This document shows, piece after piece, positions 14,941 through 22,850 of a stretch of 46,498 bases of DNA. The DNA comes from Candidatus Omnitrophota bacterium (GTDB lineage: Bacteria > Omnitrophota > Gorgyraeia > Gygaellales > Profunditerraquicolaceae). The stretch is from contig JAQTQG010000011.1 in assembly GCA_028712375.1 (NCBI GenBank), forward strand, positions 1 to 46,498, given 5' to 3'. Position 1 is the stretch's first letter; every line of letters begins with the position of its first letter. The translations under genes and the position numbers were made by a program. The notes below the pieces were generated by a model that saw only the letters and a list, made by a program, of their open reading frames with translations, did no database searches and was not told the origin of the DNA.

Positions 14941-15678
14941 ATGGATGTGATTGGCGTAATTCCCGCCCGGTATTCTTCAACCAGGTTTTCCGGTAAGGTG
15001 CTGGCTGATATTATGGGTAAACCTATGCTCCAGCATGTTTGGGAGCGGGCTAAACAGTCCCGCATGCTGGATGATTTAATTATTGCTTGCGATAATGAGA
15101 TTATCCTTAAGGCGGCTTCCGGATTCGGGGCTAAGGTGGTAATGACTTCCCGGGAGCATACCTGTGGCACTGACCGGATTACCGAGGTAGTTAATCCACT
15201 GGATGTAAAAATCATTATTAATATCCAGGCGGATGAACCCTTGATTCATCCGATGATGATTGATTCCGTGGCCCGGGCATTGTTGGAAGATAAAATGCTC
15301 AATATGGCGACATTGATGAAAAAGATTGATGATGTCCTGGAACTATTGGACCCGAATGTGGTAAAAGTTGTCGTGGACAAAAATAACTTCGCTTTATATT
15401 TTTCGCGCGCGCCTATTCCGTATTTAGCGCCGAACGCCGAGATTGACCAGGTAACTTATTATAAGCATATCGGGCTTTATGGTTACACCAAAGACTTTCT
15501 TTTTACTTATAAGAATCTGCCTGTTTCTAACCTTGAAAAAACTGAGAAATTAGAGCAGTTACGTGTTTTGGCCGAAGGCTTTAAGATTAAGGTGATTCAG
15601 ACACAATTTGATACTGTGGGCGTGGATACTCCTAAGGACCTGGAGAAGGTTTTAGGGAAAATGAAAGAAGGGGAATAG
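14941..15678 (+). CDS. kdsB: 3-deoxy-manno-octulosonate cytidylyltransferase (CMP-Kdo synthetase)
   Basis: KdsB activates Kdo with CTP to give CMP-Kdo for the lipid A-Kdo transferase. The 245-residue length is typical. The N-terminal nucleotide-binding motif IPARYSSTRFSGKVLADIMGKPM and the metal-site context NIQADEPLIHP near residue 97 are present, as are YKHIGLYGY and the C-terminal GVDTPKDLE. The ATG follows the kinase stop directly, with the kinase's own GGAGAGG close upstream. The next gene, kdsA, starts one base after its stop. The order kdsB-kdsA-kdsD-kdsC puts the whole Kdo supply pathway in one operon. Confidence 0.97.
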   Translation: MDVIGVIPARYSSTRFSGKVLADIMGKPMLQHVWERAKQSRMLDDLIIACDNEIILKAASGFGAKVVMTSREHTCGTDRITEVVNPLDVKIIINIQADEPLIHPMMIDSVARALLEDKMLNMATLMKKIDDVLELLDPNVVKVVVDKNNFALYFSRAPIPYLAPNAEIDQVTYYKHIGLYGYTKDFLFTYKNLPVSNLEKTEKLEQLRVLAEGFKIKVIQTQFDTVGVDTPKDLEKVLGKMKEGE

Positions 15679-15679
15679 A

Positions 15680-16492
15680 ATGCATCAGGTTAATGCCGGA
15701 AATATAAAATTTGGAGATAGGCAGCCGCTGGTGTTGATTGCCGGCCCATGCGCTATTGAGTCGGAGAGTTCTTGTTTGGCGGCGGCTCAGAGAATTAAAG
15801 ATATCGCTGCCGGATTTAATATGCCGTTTATTTTTAAATCCAGCTTTGATAAAGCTAACCGGCTTTCCGTAAATTCTTATCGCGGCCCCGGATTGAAAAA
15901 GGGGCTGGCGATTCTAAAGAAAGTAAAATATAAACTTAAAGTTCCTATTTTGAGCGACGTGCATTGCGTAAATGAGGTTGCGCCGGCTGCGCAAGTACTG
16001 GATATTATTCAGATACCGGCATTTTTGTGCCGTCAGACCGATCTTATCTTAGCCGCGGCTAAAACTGGTAAGGTGGTGAATATCAAAAAAGGGCAGTTTC
16101 TTGCACCCTGGGATATGCTGCCGATAATCAAGAAGGTTGAAAGTGCAGGGAATAAGCAGATTTTAATTACCGAGCGGGGAGTAAGTTTCGGTTATAATAA
16201 TTTAGTCACGGATTTACGCAGTTTGGGGATTATGCGTAATTTTGGGTATCCGGTGATTTATGACGCTACGCACAGCGTGCAGCTTCCCGGAGGCCAGGGT
16301 GGTTGCTCAGGCGGCCAGACGGAATTTGTTGCCGGGTTATCCCGGGCAGCAGTGGCTTTTGGCTGCGATGGACTGTTTTTGGAGGTACATCCTGACCCGA
16401 AAAATGCGCCTTGCGACGGGCCCAATATGATTAATTTTAAAGAATTGGAAGAACTTCTAAAGCAGATAAAAAAGATTAGGCAGGCATTATGA
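15680..16492 (+). CDS. kdsA: 3-deoxy-8-phosphooctulonate synthase
   Basis: KdsA condenses arabinose-5-phosphate with phosphoenolpyruvate to Kdo-8-phosphate. The 270-residue TIM-barrel protein shows IAGPCAIES, FKSSFDKANR, GLAILKKVK, LSDVHCVNEV, QIPAFLCRQTDL, NIKKGQFLAPWDM, ERGVSFGYNNLV and DATHSVQLPGG, all KdsA landmarks. The Asn in KANR near the start, where metal-independent versus metal-dependent forms are judged together with other residues, was not assessed further. The stop TGA (16490-16492) overlaps the ATG of the small frame in repeat copy C. Confidence 0.97.
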   Translation: MHQVNAGNIKFGDRQPLVLIAGPCAIESESSCLAAAQRIKDIAAGFNMPFIFKSSFDKANRLSVNSYRGPGLKKGLAILKKVKYKLKVPILSDVHCVNEVAPAAQVLDIIQIPAFLCRQTDLILAAAKTGKVVNIKKGQFLAPWDMLPIIKKVESAGNKQILITERGVSFGYNNLVTDLRSLGIMRNFGYPVIYDATHSVQLPGGQGGCSGGQTEFVAGLSRAAVAFGCDGLFLEVHPDPKNAPCDGPNMINFKELEELLKQIKKIRQAL

Positions 16493-16515
16493 ATCCCGCA
16501 CCTTCTGTATATTAA
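16489..16515 (+). CDS. Putative uORF in repeat copy C (8 residues)
   Basis: ATG at 16489 starts MNPAPSVY and stops at 16513-16515. The start overlaps the kdsA stop by four bases (ATGA), an arrangement suited to translational coupling. Shortest of the family and not proven to be translated. Confidence 0.35.
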   Translation: MNPAPSVY

Positions 16516-16571
16516 GTAATTAGAAGGCGGGAGACTTTAGGTAAAGGAATAAGGAGAAGGTGCGGGATGAA
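16489..16571 (+). repeat. RTGAA-flanked inverted-end repeat, copy C
   Basis: ATGAA occurs at 16489-16493 and again at 16567-16571. Between them the arms CCCGCACCTTCT (16495-16506) and AGAAGGTGCGGG (16555-16566) are exact reverse complements. The interior differs from the other copies and contains an extra GAAGGCGGG partial motif. The right ATG is the kdsD start. The left ATG overlaps the kdsA stop as ATGA. Confidence 0.92.
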
Positions 16572-17535
16572 CATTGATATAATTAAGAGGGCTAAAGAAG
16601 TTTTAGAGATTGAAGCGCAAGCCATCCGCCTATTAAAGATGCGTTTAGGCAAAGGTTTTGTCAAAGCTATCGAGTTGATTCTTAAGTGCAAGGGCAGGGT
16701 GGTAGTCAGCGGAATGGGTAAGACCGGAATTATTGCGCAAAAGTTCTCCGCAACTTTAGCTTCTACCGGCACACCCAGTTTATTTCTGCACACGGCCGAG
16801 GCAATCCATGGGGATTTAGGCAAAGTTACCGGCGATGATATTATAATTATTTTGTCCAATAGCGGCTCGACTGAAGAGATGAAACAGCTTTTGCCGATAC
16901 TTAAAAAGATCGGAGCGCCGATTATTTCGCTTACCGGAAATTCTAAATCCGTATTGGCTAAATATAGCGATGTAGTCTTAGATGTGAGTGTGAAAAAAGA
17001 AGCTTGCCCCTTAGGTTTGGCTCCTACCGCTTCGACTACTGCTGCTTTGGCAATGGCGGATGCGCTTGCTGTGTGTTTATTGGACCGCAAAGGTTTTAAA
17101 GAGAAGGATTTTGCTTTTTTCCATCCCGGCGGAGCTTTGGGCAGGCGTTTACTTTTGACTGTACAGGATATTATGCGGCAAGGCCAAGCCAATGCGATTG
17201 TAGGTGAGGATAAATTGGTGGCAGATGTTTTGTTAGCGATTACCCGTGCCCGCAGCGGTTCAGCGATTGTGGTGGATAAGCGCGGCAAATTAAAAGGTAT
17301 TTTTACCGACGGAGATTTGCGCCGGCATCTGGCTAGTGATAAAAATTTAACGGCCCGCGCGATCCGCGAAGTAATGACGAAGAACCCTACGGTAGTCAGC
17401 AAGGATATGCTGGCGGCGCAAGCTATGCGGATATTACAGGATAAAAGGATTGATGAAGTTCCGGTAGTGGATAAGTCTATGCGTCCGGTCGGGCTGTTGG
17501 ACGTGCAGGATCTTTTAAAAGCGGGATTAATTTAG
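16567..17535 (+). CDS. kdsD: Arabinose-5-phosphate isomerase (SIS + two CBS domains)
   Basis: KdsD converts ribulose-5-phosphate to arabinose-5-phosphate, the entry step of Kdo synthesis. A SIS domain (about residues 30-170: VVSGMGKTGIIAQKFSATLASTG, HGDLGKV, ILSNSGSTEE, LGLAPTASTTAALAMADALA, FHPGGALG(R)R) is followed by two CBS domains (about 200-322). The 322-residue length matches the KdsD/KpsF family. Its ATG lies at the end of repeat copy C, whose right arm provides the Shine-Dalgarno sequence (GAAGG). It sits between kdsA and kdsC, which supports the assignment. Confidence 0.96.
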   Translation: MNIDIIKRAKEVLEIEAQAIRLLKMRLGKGFVKAIELILKCKGRVVVSGMGKTGIIAQKFSATLASTGTPSLFLHTAEAIHGDLGKVTGDDIIIILSNSGSTEEMKQLLPILKKIGAPIISLTGNSKSVLAKYSDVVLDVSVKKEACPLGLAPTASTTAALAMADALAVCLLDRKGFKEKDFAFFHPGGALGRRLLLTVQDIMRQGQANAIVGEDKLVADVLLAITRARSGSAIVVDKRGKLKGIFTDGDLRRHLASDKNLTARAIREVMTKNPTVVSKDMLAAQAMRILQDKRIDEVPVVDKSMRPVGLLDVQDLLKAGLI

Positions 17536-17537
17536 AT

Positions 17538-18080
17538 ATGCCTTTAGAAATGATCGATGAAAAGTTAAAAGCGCGTTTTGGGAAAGTTAAATTGCTGCTT
17601 TTGGATGTTGATGGTGTTTTAACTGATGGCAGGATAATTTATGATTCCAGCGGCCGGGATTCCAAGTTTTTTGACGTACATGACGGTTTAGGTGTTTTTG
17701 TTTTACATAAATTCGGAATTAATACAATTATTATTACGGCGAAAAATTCTAAAACGCTCAGGCCGCGTTCAAAAGATATGCGGGTAGCCGAAGTCTTTGC
17801 CGATATTTTTCCCAAGACCGCGGTTTTAGATAAAATTATTAAAAAGTACCATGTGCTTGAGGATGAAATTTGTTTTGTAGGCGATGACCTGGTGGATTTA
17901 GCGCTAATGCGTAAAATCGGCTTGCCGGTAGCTACGGCGAATGCCGCCAACGAAATAAAAGAAGCCGCCGCTTATGTTACTGCCTGTATGGGCGGGCGGG
18001 GGGCAGTCCGGGAGGTGGCGGAATTAATTCTTAAATCGCAGGGCAAATGGAATGATGTGCTAAAGTTTTATGAAGCTTAA
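17538..18080 (+). CDS. kdsC: 3-deoxy-manno-octulosonate-8-phosphate phosphatase
   Basis: KdsC removes the phosphate from Kdo-8-phosphate. It is a small HAD-family enzyme without a cap domain (180 residues). Motif I is LLLDVDGVLTDGRIIYDSSG (nucleophile Asp near residue 20), with FDVHDGLGVFVL, ITAKNSKTLRPRSKDM and motif IV FVGDDLVDLALM. The usual (S/T)GR(K/E)S segment of KdsC reads ITAKNSKT here, a mild divergence. The ATG follows the kdsD stop by two bases. The 3' end overlaps the LptC-LptA fusion by 11 bases. Confidence 0.94.
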   Translation: MPLEMIDEKLKARFGKVKLLLLDVDGVLTDGRIIYDSSGRDSKFFDVHDGLGVFVLHKFGINTIIITAKNSKTLRPRSKDMRVAEVFADIFPKTAVLDKIIKKYHVLEDEICFVGDDLVDLALMRKIGLPVATANAANEIKEAAAYVTACMGGRGAVREVAELILKSQGKWNDVLKFYEA

Positions 18081-18981
18081 AAAAACAGGTTTAACTTGTG
18101 TGTTTTTATTTCTTGCCTGCCTACAATTACCAGCAGCTGAAGTTAAAGAGATAAAGCCCGGTTCTACGGCTAAAGACGCCAAAGAGTCTGACCAGCAAGT
18201 GGGTGATTTTTCACTTTCCGGATTCGGAGACAAAGGAAAGAAATCCTGGGATTTAGCCGGTAAATCCGCGGATATTTTTAATGAAGTGGTAAAATTAAAA
18301 AAAGTAGTCGGCAATAATTATGCGCAGAATGACACGATTAATTTAACCGCGGATAACGGTGATTTTGATAAAAAAAGCGGGCTGGTGCATTTGCAGGACA
18401 ATGTGGTAATTACTACTGCCAGCGGATCTACGCTTACTACGGATACTCTGGATTGGGACCGTAAGCAGCAGATTGTTAAAACTCTGGATAAGGTTAATCT
18501 TGCGCGCCAGGATATGAATCTTTCCGGGCAGGGCGCGCAGGGGCAGACTGCTTTAAAGCAGATTATGGTGAATAAGGATGTGCGGCTGGATATCCAGGCG
18601 CAGGATAAAAAAGCCAATAAGAAAGAAAAAATTGTGATTACTTGCGATGGGCCGTTGGATGTAGATTATGAAAAAAATATTGCCATATTTTATAATAATG
18701 TTAAAGTAGAAAAGCCGGATTTAACGATCTATAGCGATAAAATGCAGGTTTATTTTTCTCCTAAGCAGCAGGATAGCGCATCGGCTAAAGGCCCGGCAGT
18801 TATCTCCAGTTCTGTCAATAAGATTGTTGCTTTGGGTAATGTGCGGATATTGCGCGGTGAAAATACTTCTTATAGCCAGGAAGCAATTTATACCTCTGTA
18901 GATAAAAAAATAACTTTAACCGGTAAACCCCAGATCGTTATCTACCAAACGGAGAATCTCGATGCGTCTGTTGGAAACTAA
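18070..18981 (+). CDS. LptC-LptA fusion: LPS transport bridge protein
   Basis: This 303-residue exported protein contains two LPS-transport domains of the OstA/LptA-like beta-jellyroll type. An N-terminal signal segment (about 1-22, ending LPAA) precedes an LptC-like region (about 45-175: [56 protein letters not shown]). A second LptA-like region (about 190-295) has [32 protein letters not shown] and [10 protein letters not shown]. In most Gram-negatives LptC and LptA are separate. It lies between kdsC and lptB, the usual order kdsC-lptC-lptA-lptB, which supports the fusion reading. It overlaps lptB by 20 bases. Confidence 0.88.
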   Translation: MKLKKTGLTCVFLFLACLQLPAAEVKEIKPGSTAKDAKESDQQVGDFSLSGFGDKGKKSWDLAGKSADIFNEVVKLKKVVGNNYAQNDTINLTADNGDFDKKSGLVHLQDNVVITTASGSTLTTDTLDWDRKQQIVKTLDKVNLARQDMNLSGQGAQGQTALKQIMVNKDVRLDIQAQDKKANKKEKIVITCDGPLDVDYEKNIAIFYNNVKVEKPDLTIYSDKMQVYFSPKQQDSASAKGPAVISSSVNKIVALGNVRILRGENTSYSQEAIYTSVDKKITLTGKPQIVIYQTENLDASVGN

Positions 18982-19684
18982 AGGTTTAGCTAAGTCTTAT
19001 GACGGCCGCCAGGTAGTTAAGGGGGTTGATATTACGGTTAAGCGCGGGGAGATTGTCGGGCTCTTGGGCCCTAATGGCGCCGGCAAGACTACTACTTTTT
19101 ATATGATCGTCGGGATTGTCCCCCCGAATAAGGGAACGATTGTTTTTGATAATCATAATATTACCAATATGGCGATTCATGAGCGGGCGCGGTTTGGCAT
19201 AGGTTACTTAGCTCAGGAGCCTTCTATATTCCGCAAATTGACGGTTGAAGAAAATATAAACGCAATTTTGGAGACTCTTGTTTTAAGCCGCGCTGAAAGA
19301 AAGCGCCGGCTGGCTTCTTTATTGGAAGAACTAAATATCGCGCATTTAGCTAAAAATAAAGCGTATACTTTAAGCGGCGGAGAAAGAAGGCGCCTGGAGA
19401 TTACCCGGGCTTTGGTTACCAATCCTTCTTTTATACTTTTGGATGAGCCGTTTTCCGGGATTGACCCGATTGTGGTAAATGAAGCGCAGGAAATTATCAA
19501 AGAATTAAAAGCCAAAGGTTTGGGTATTTTATTGACGGATCATAATGTACGCGAAACCTTGTCTATTACCGACCGGGCATATTTAATTTCAGACGGCTCG
19601 ATTTTAATTTCCGGCACCGCGCATGATTTGATTAATCATCCGCAGGCGCGCCAGGTTTATTTGGGAGAGAAGTTCCGCATGTAA
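18962..19684 (+). CDS. lptB: LPS export ABC transporter ATPase
   Basis: LptB powers LPS extraction from the inner membrane with LptF and LptG. The 240-residue ABC ATPase has Walker [10 protein letters not shown] (about 36-44), a Q-loop in [18 protein letters not shown], signature [11 protein letters not shown], Walker [14 protein letters not shown] and the switch His in [10 protein letters not shown]. The YLAQEPSIF and DHNVRETL segments are characteristic of LptB. It directly follows the LptC-LptA fusion with a 20-base overlap. LptF and LptG are not in the window. rpoN, which often follows lptB in Proteobacteria, is also absent here. Confidence 0.96.
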   Translation: MRLLETKGLAKSYDGRQVVKGVDITVKRGEIVGLLGPNGAGKTTTFYMIVGIVPPNKGTIVFDNHNITNMAIHERARFGIGYLAQEPSIFRKLTVEENINAILETLVLSRAERKRRLASLLEELNIAHLAKNKAYTLSGGERRRLEITRALVTNPSFILLDEPFSGIDPIVVNEAQEIIKELKAKGLGILLTDHNVRETLSITDRAYLISDGSILISGTAHDLINHPQARQVYLGEKFRM

Positions 19685-19995
19685 GCAGGGGTTAGAAATT
19701 GTCCTGCTATTGTTCTATAAGTTTCTTGTTCATTGTTAAAGATATGTTTTTGAGATTTAAAATACACCCTACGCTAATTGGCGTCTAACGCTCAGAGGAA
19801 TTGCGTTGGTGTGCGCTAGGGGAGCGCAAATTGCGCCGGTGTCCATCAGGTGGCGGAATTCGCATACGGGGATTTATTTAATAAAAACCACTGCAACTTA
19901 TCTCGCACTTCAGCTAGAAGGCTACACCCGCGCAATTCCACTAGGCGCGGAGTGAAGTGCTCCATAAGTTGTCTGCTCATTAAGAAAGGGATCAA
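19685..19995. other. 311-base intergenic region upstream of the trigger factor gene
   Basis: No gene was found. The region is rich in short palindromes: ACGC...GCGT (about 19771-19784), GCGCT...AGCGC (about 19813-19827), GCGCAAATTGCGC (19824-19836), and a long nested stem-loop at 19894-19971 (listed separately). An AT-rich stretch near 19733-19763 (TTGTTA...TAAAAT, 19-base spacer) could hold a weak promoter. It probably contains the promoter and 5' leader of the trigger factor-clpP unit. Confidence 0.5.
19894..19971 (+). promoter_or_regulatory. Long nested stem-loop in the trigger factor leader
   Basis: Three consecutive paired segments nest around one loop. CAACTTAT (19894-19901) pairs with ATAAGTTG (19964-19971), GCACTTCA (19905-19912) with TGAAGTGC (19953-19960), and CCGCGC (19928-19933) with GCGCGG (19945-19950). 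The first two stems are separated by symmetric 3-base internal loops. It ends 24 bases before the tig ATG. No T run follows, so a terminator is unlikely. A regulatory RNA element or a DNA repeat are both possible. Confidence 0.6.
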
Positions 19996-20871
19996 ATGAA
20001 AACCGAAGTTAAAAAGTTGGATAGTTCTAAATGTGAGATCAATGTTGCCGTAAGCGGAGAATTGGTGAAGAATAAATTTGAAGAGGTTTTTGCCCAATTA
20101 GCGAAAGAAGCTAAGGTTCCGGGTTTCCGCCCGGGGAAGGCCCCGCGGGATGTTTTAGAGAAGCATTATGCTCCCCGGGTACATGAGCAGGTTTTAAAAG
20201 AACTGGTTCCGGATGTCTATAATCAGGCGATCGCGGCGGAAAAGTTGGACGTGATTGAGTTGCCGCAGATAACCGATGTTAAGCTTGACCGCAGCAATCT
20301 TTCTTTTAAAGCGGTAGTAGAAGTAATGCCGGAAATCCTGGTCAAGAATTATAAAAATCTTCCGATAAAATATAATGTAGTTGCAGTTACCGGCGACGAA
20401 GTAAAAAGGCATATTGATTCGGTTAAAGAGTCACGTAAGGCCGAAACCCTTGACGATAAATTTGCCCGTTCTTTAGGGTATCCGAATTTGGCGGAACTGG
20501 AGAAAGCAGTGGAAAGGCAGCTTTTTATTACTAAAGAAAACCAGGAGCGCCAGAAGGTAGAGAATGAATTAATTGAAAATTTGACTAAGGGGTTAGAGTT
20601 TAAGCTGCCGCAGGGATTAGTGGAACGGCAAACCCAGGATATGCTTAGGCAGACTAAAATTGACCTGGCGATGAAGGGGGTTCCCCGGGATAAAATTGAT
20701 GAGCAGGAAAAGGCTATTTTAGAAAGTATTCAGCCGGAAGCTAAAAAACAGGTTAAAATATACCTGGTTTTATCACAGATTGCTAAAAAAGAAAATATGG
20801 TTATTGACGACCATATGCCGCGCAAGGTGATGGAATTTTTACTTAAAGAGGCGGACTGGCAGGCAGCTTAA
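19996..20871 (+). CDS. tig: Trigger factor lacking the PPIase domain
   Basis: Trigger factor is the ribosome-bound chaperone that receives nascent chains. The N-terminal ribosome-binding domain (about 1-115) is intact with the GFRPGKAP signature near residue 38. The C-terminal helical chaperone domain (about 135-291) follows directly. The FKBP-type prolyl-isomerase domain, normally near residues 150-245, is missing: the sequence passes from [17 protein letters not shown] straight to [26 protein letters not shown]. The total is 291 residues instead of about 430. The frame is clean, so this is a natural domain loss, not a frameshift. AAGAAAGGGA precedes the ATG. clpP follows after 14 bases, as in many bacteria. 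Confidence 0.9.
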   Translation: MKTEVKKLDSSKCEINVAVSGELVKNKFEEVFAQLAKEAKVPGFRPGKAPRDVLEKHYAPRVHEQVLKELVPDVYNQAIAAEKLDVIELPQITDVKLDRSNLSFKAVVEVMPEILVKNYKNLPIKYNVVAVTGDEVKRHIDSVKESRKAETLDDKFARSLGYPNLAELEKAVERQLFITKENQERQKVENELIENLTKGLEFKLPQGLVERQTQDMLRQTKIDLAMKGVPRDKIDEQEKAILESIQPEAKKQVKIYLVLSQIAKKENMVIDDHMPRKVMEFLLKEADWQAA

Positions 20872-20885
20872 AAGGAGGAAACCAA

Positions 20886-21497
20886 ATGAACGTGAAAAAT
20901 CAAATTTTAGTTCCGATGGTAATTGAGCAAACAACCCGCGGTTTTGAGCGCGCTTATGATATTTATTCACGGTTGCTTAAAGACCGGATTTTATTCATTG
21001 GTACTCCGATTGATGATTATGTGGCGAATTTAGTGATTGCCCAGCTGCTTTTTTTACAGATGGAAGATAAAGAGAAAGATATCAATGTCTATATTAATTC
21101 ACCCGGAGGTTCAGTAACCGCGGGATTGGCGATATACGATACAATGCAATTTATAAAATGCGATGTGGCTACTTATTGCGTGGGCCAGGCTGCCAGTATG
21201 GGCGCGGTTTTGTTGTCAGCCGGAACCAAGGGGAAACGTTTCGTGCTTCCCAATTCCAGGGTAATGATCCATCAGCCTTGGGGTGGGGCGCAGGGGGCAG
21301 CCGCGGATATTTCCATCCAGGCAAAAGAAATTTTGAAATCGCGTGACCGGCTCAATGAGATTTTGGCGCATCATACCGGACAATCGCTAGAAAAGATCGA
21401 GAAAGATACCGACCGTGATTATTTTATGTCTGCTCAGGAATCAAAAGATTACGGTTTAGTCGATGAAGTGATTGTTCAGGAAAAAGGGAAAAAATAA
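20886..21497 (+). CDS. clpP: ATP-dependent Clp protease proteolytic subunit
   Basis: ClpP forms the tetradecameric chamber of the Clp protease. At 203 residues it has the full catalytic triad: Ser104 in [11 protein letters not shown], His129 in [12 protein letters not shown] and Asp178 in [13 protein letters not shown]. The N-terminal [30 protein letters not shown]-type segment is typical. AAGGAGG (20872-20878) lies just upstream of the ATG. It forms a unit with the trigger factor gene. The usual next gene, clpX, is not present and an aminotransferase follows instead, so the unfoldase partner must be encoded elsewhere. Confidence 0.97.
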   Translation: MNVKNQILVPMVIEQTTRGFERAYDIYSRLLKDRILFIGTPIDDYVANLVIAQLLFLQMEDKEKDINVYINSPGGSVTAGLAIYDTMQFIKCDVATYCVGQAASMGAVLLSAGTKGKRFVLPNSRVMIHQPWGGAQGAAADISIQAKEILKSRDRLNEILAHHTGQSLEKIEKDTDRDYFMSAQESKDYGLVDEVIVQEKGKK

Positions 21498-21564
21498 GCC
21501 AGGGAACCAGCAGGTAACCGGTGTATATTGAAAACCTAATAAATATAATAAGGAGATTTTTGCA

Positions 21565-22701
21565 ATGAAAAAGGAATATTTGTTAACTCCCGGGCCGACT
21601 CCATTACCACCGCAAATAAGTTTGGCGATGGCCAGGCCGATTATTCACCACCGCACTCCGCAATTCCAGGAGATTTTAAAAGAGGCCAGCCTCGGGTTAA
21701 AATGGGTATTTCAGACCGTCAATAATGTCTATATGATTTCTTCATCCGGAACCGGTGCGATGGAGGCAGCGGTAATAAATTTACTTTCCGGCGGCGATAC
21801 CGCCCTGGTGGTGCAAGGCGGTAAATTCGGTGAAAGATGGACGGAGATCGCCAAGGCTTACGGGATTAATGTCGAAGTGCTTGATGTTGAGTGGGGCAAA
21901 GCCGTTAACCCTGCTGAAATCGGGAAAAGATTAAAAGCTAATCCGCAGATTAAAGCGGTTTTTGCGACCTTGTGCGAAACTTCTACCGGAGTGGATAATG
22001 ATATTCAGGCGATTGCGGCGGTGGTTAAGGAAACTTCTGCAGTTTTAGCGGTGGATGCCATCAGCGGGCTGGGGGCAGTGGATTTAAAAACGGATGCCTG
22101 GGGGGTGGATGTGGTAGTTGCCGGTTCGCAAAAAGGTTTAATGCTTCCTCCGGGATTGGGTTTTATTTGTGTTAGCCCTAAGGCCTGGAAATTGGTGGAA
22201 GCCTCCAAGAGCAGCCGTTATTACCTGGATTTAAGAAAGGCCAAGAAAGCCTTGGATAAAAACGATACACCGTTTACATCTTCCATTACTTTGATTATTG
22301 CTTTAAATGAAGCTTTGAAGATTATGCAGCAGGATGGCCTGGAGAATATTTTTAGGCGCCATAAAATTATGGCGGATGCTACCCGGGCGGCGATGTTGGC
22401 GTTGGGCTTAGAGTTATTTGCCCCTACGGCATCCAGCGACGGGGTGACGGCAGCCAAAGTACCTGCGGGGATCGATGGCGAAAAATTAGTTAAAACTATG
22501 CGCGATACTTACGGCGTGACAATTGCCGGCGGCCAGGCTGAACTTCAAGGAAAGGTTATCCGGATTGCGCATATGGGTTTTATTACCGAATCCGATATTA
22601 TCATGGGATTGTCTTGTTTGGAAAAAGTGCTTACTCTAATGGGTTATAAATTTACTTTGGGTGCCGGAGTCAAGGCGGCCGAAGAGGTATTTTTAAAATA
22701 A
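21565..22701 (+). CDS. Class V aminotransferase, probable phosphoserine/serine-glyoxylate type
   Basis: A PLP-dependent class V aminotransferase of 378 residues. It opens LLTPGPTPLPPQI and has HHRTPQF, SSSGTGAMEAAVINLL (phosphate-binding turn), AVDAISGLGAVDL and the Schiff-base Lys190 in VAGSQKGLMLPPGL. The family includes alanine-glyoxylate and serine-pyruvate aminotransferases. In several lineages such enzymes replace canonical SerC in serine synthesis. Its position 149 bases before serA supports a phosphohydroxypyruvate aminotransferase role, which is inference. AAGGAG lies 9 bases before the ATG. Confidence 0.92.
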   Translation: MKKEYLLTPGPTPLPPQISLAMARPIIHHRTPQFQEILKEASLGLKWVFQTVNNVYMISSSGTGAMEAAVINLLSGGDTALVVQGGKFGERWTEIAKAYGINVEVLDVEWGKAVNPAEIGKRLKANPQIKAVFATLCETSTGVDNDIQAIAAVVKETSAVLAVDAISGLGAVDLKTDAWGVDVVVAGSQKGLMLPPGLGFICVSPKAWKLVEASKSSRYYLDLRKAKKALDKNDTPFTSSITLIIALNEALKIMQQDGLENIFRRHKIMADATRAAMLALGLELFAPTASSDGVTAAKVPAGIDGEKLVKTMRDTYGVTIAGGQAELQGKVIRIAHMGFITESDIIMGLSCLEKVLTLMGYKFTLGAGVKAAEEVFLK

Positions 22702-22850
22702 GCCTCGCCTCAAATTATTCGGCGGGATAACCTTTGCTCGTTATACGCACAAGGATTTCACTGTATTTGAAATCAGGGAATTCAAATATGCGCATTGGCT
22801 GACTTACACTATTGTGTTCGTAAGCTAAGCGCTCATTTAAGGGAGATAAG
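22702..22850. other. 149-base gap between aminotransferase and serA with hairpins
   Basis: GATTTCA (22754-22760) and TGAAATC (22768-22774) form a 7-bp hairpin with a 7-base loop, and CTTAC/GTAAG (22803-22824) forms a second, weaker one. No T run or clear promoter was identified. The 3' end carries AAGGGAG before the serA ATG. A serA leader or a transcription boundary is possible. Confidence 0.35.

Noticed and set aside
14565-15215. Minus-strand open frame opposite the heptose kinase and kdsB
   Set aside because: Shadow of two conserved + strand genes. Its composition and lack of motifs or ribosome-binding site argue against coding.
16512-17402. Long open frame on the minus strand opposite kdsD (about 296 codons)
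   Set aside because: It lies wholly opposite a well-supported SIS-CBS gene, has Ser/Pro/Leu-rich content typical of antisense shadow, and shows no recognisable motif.
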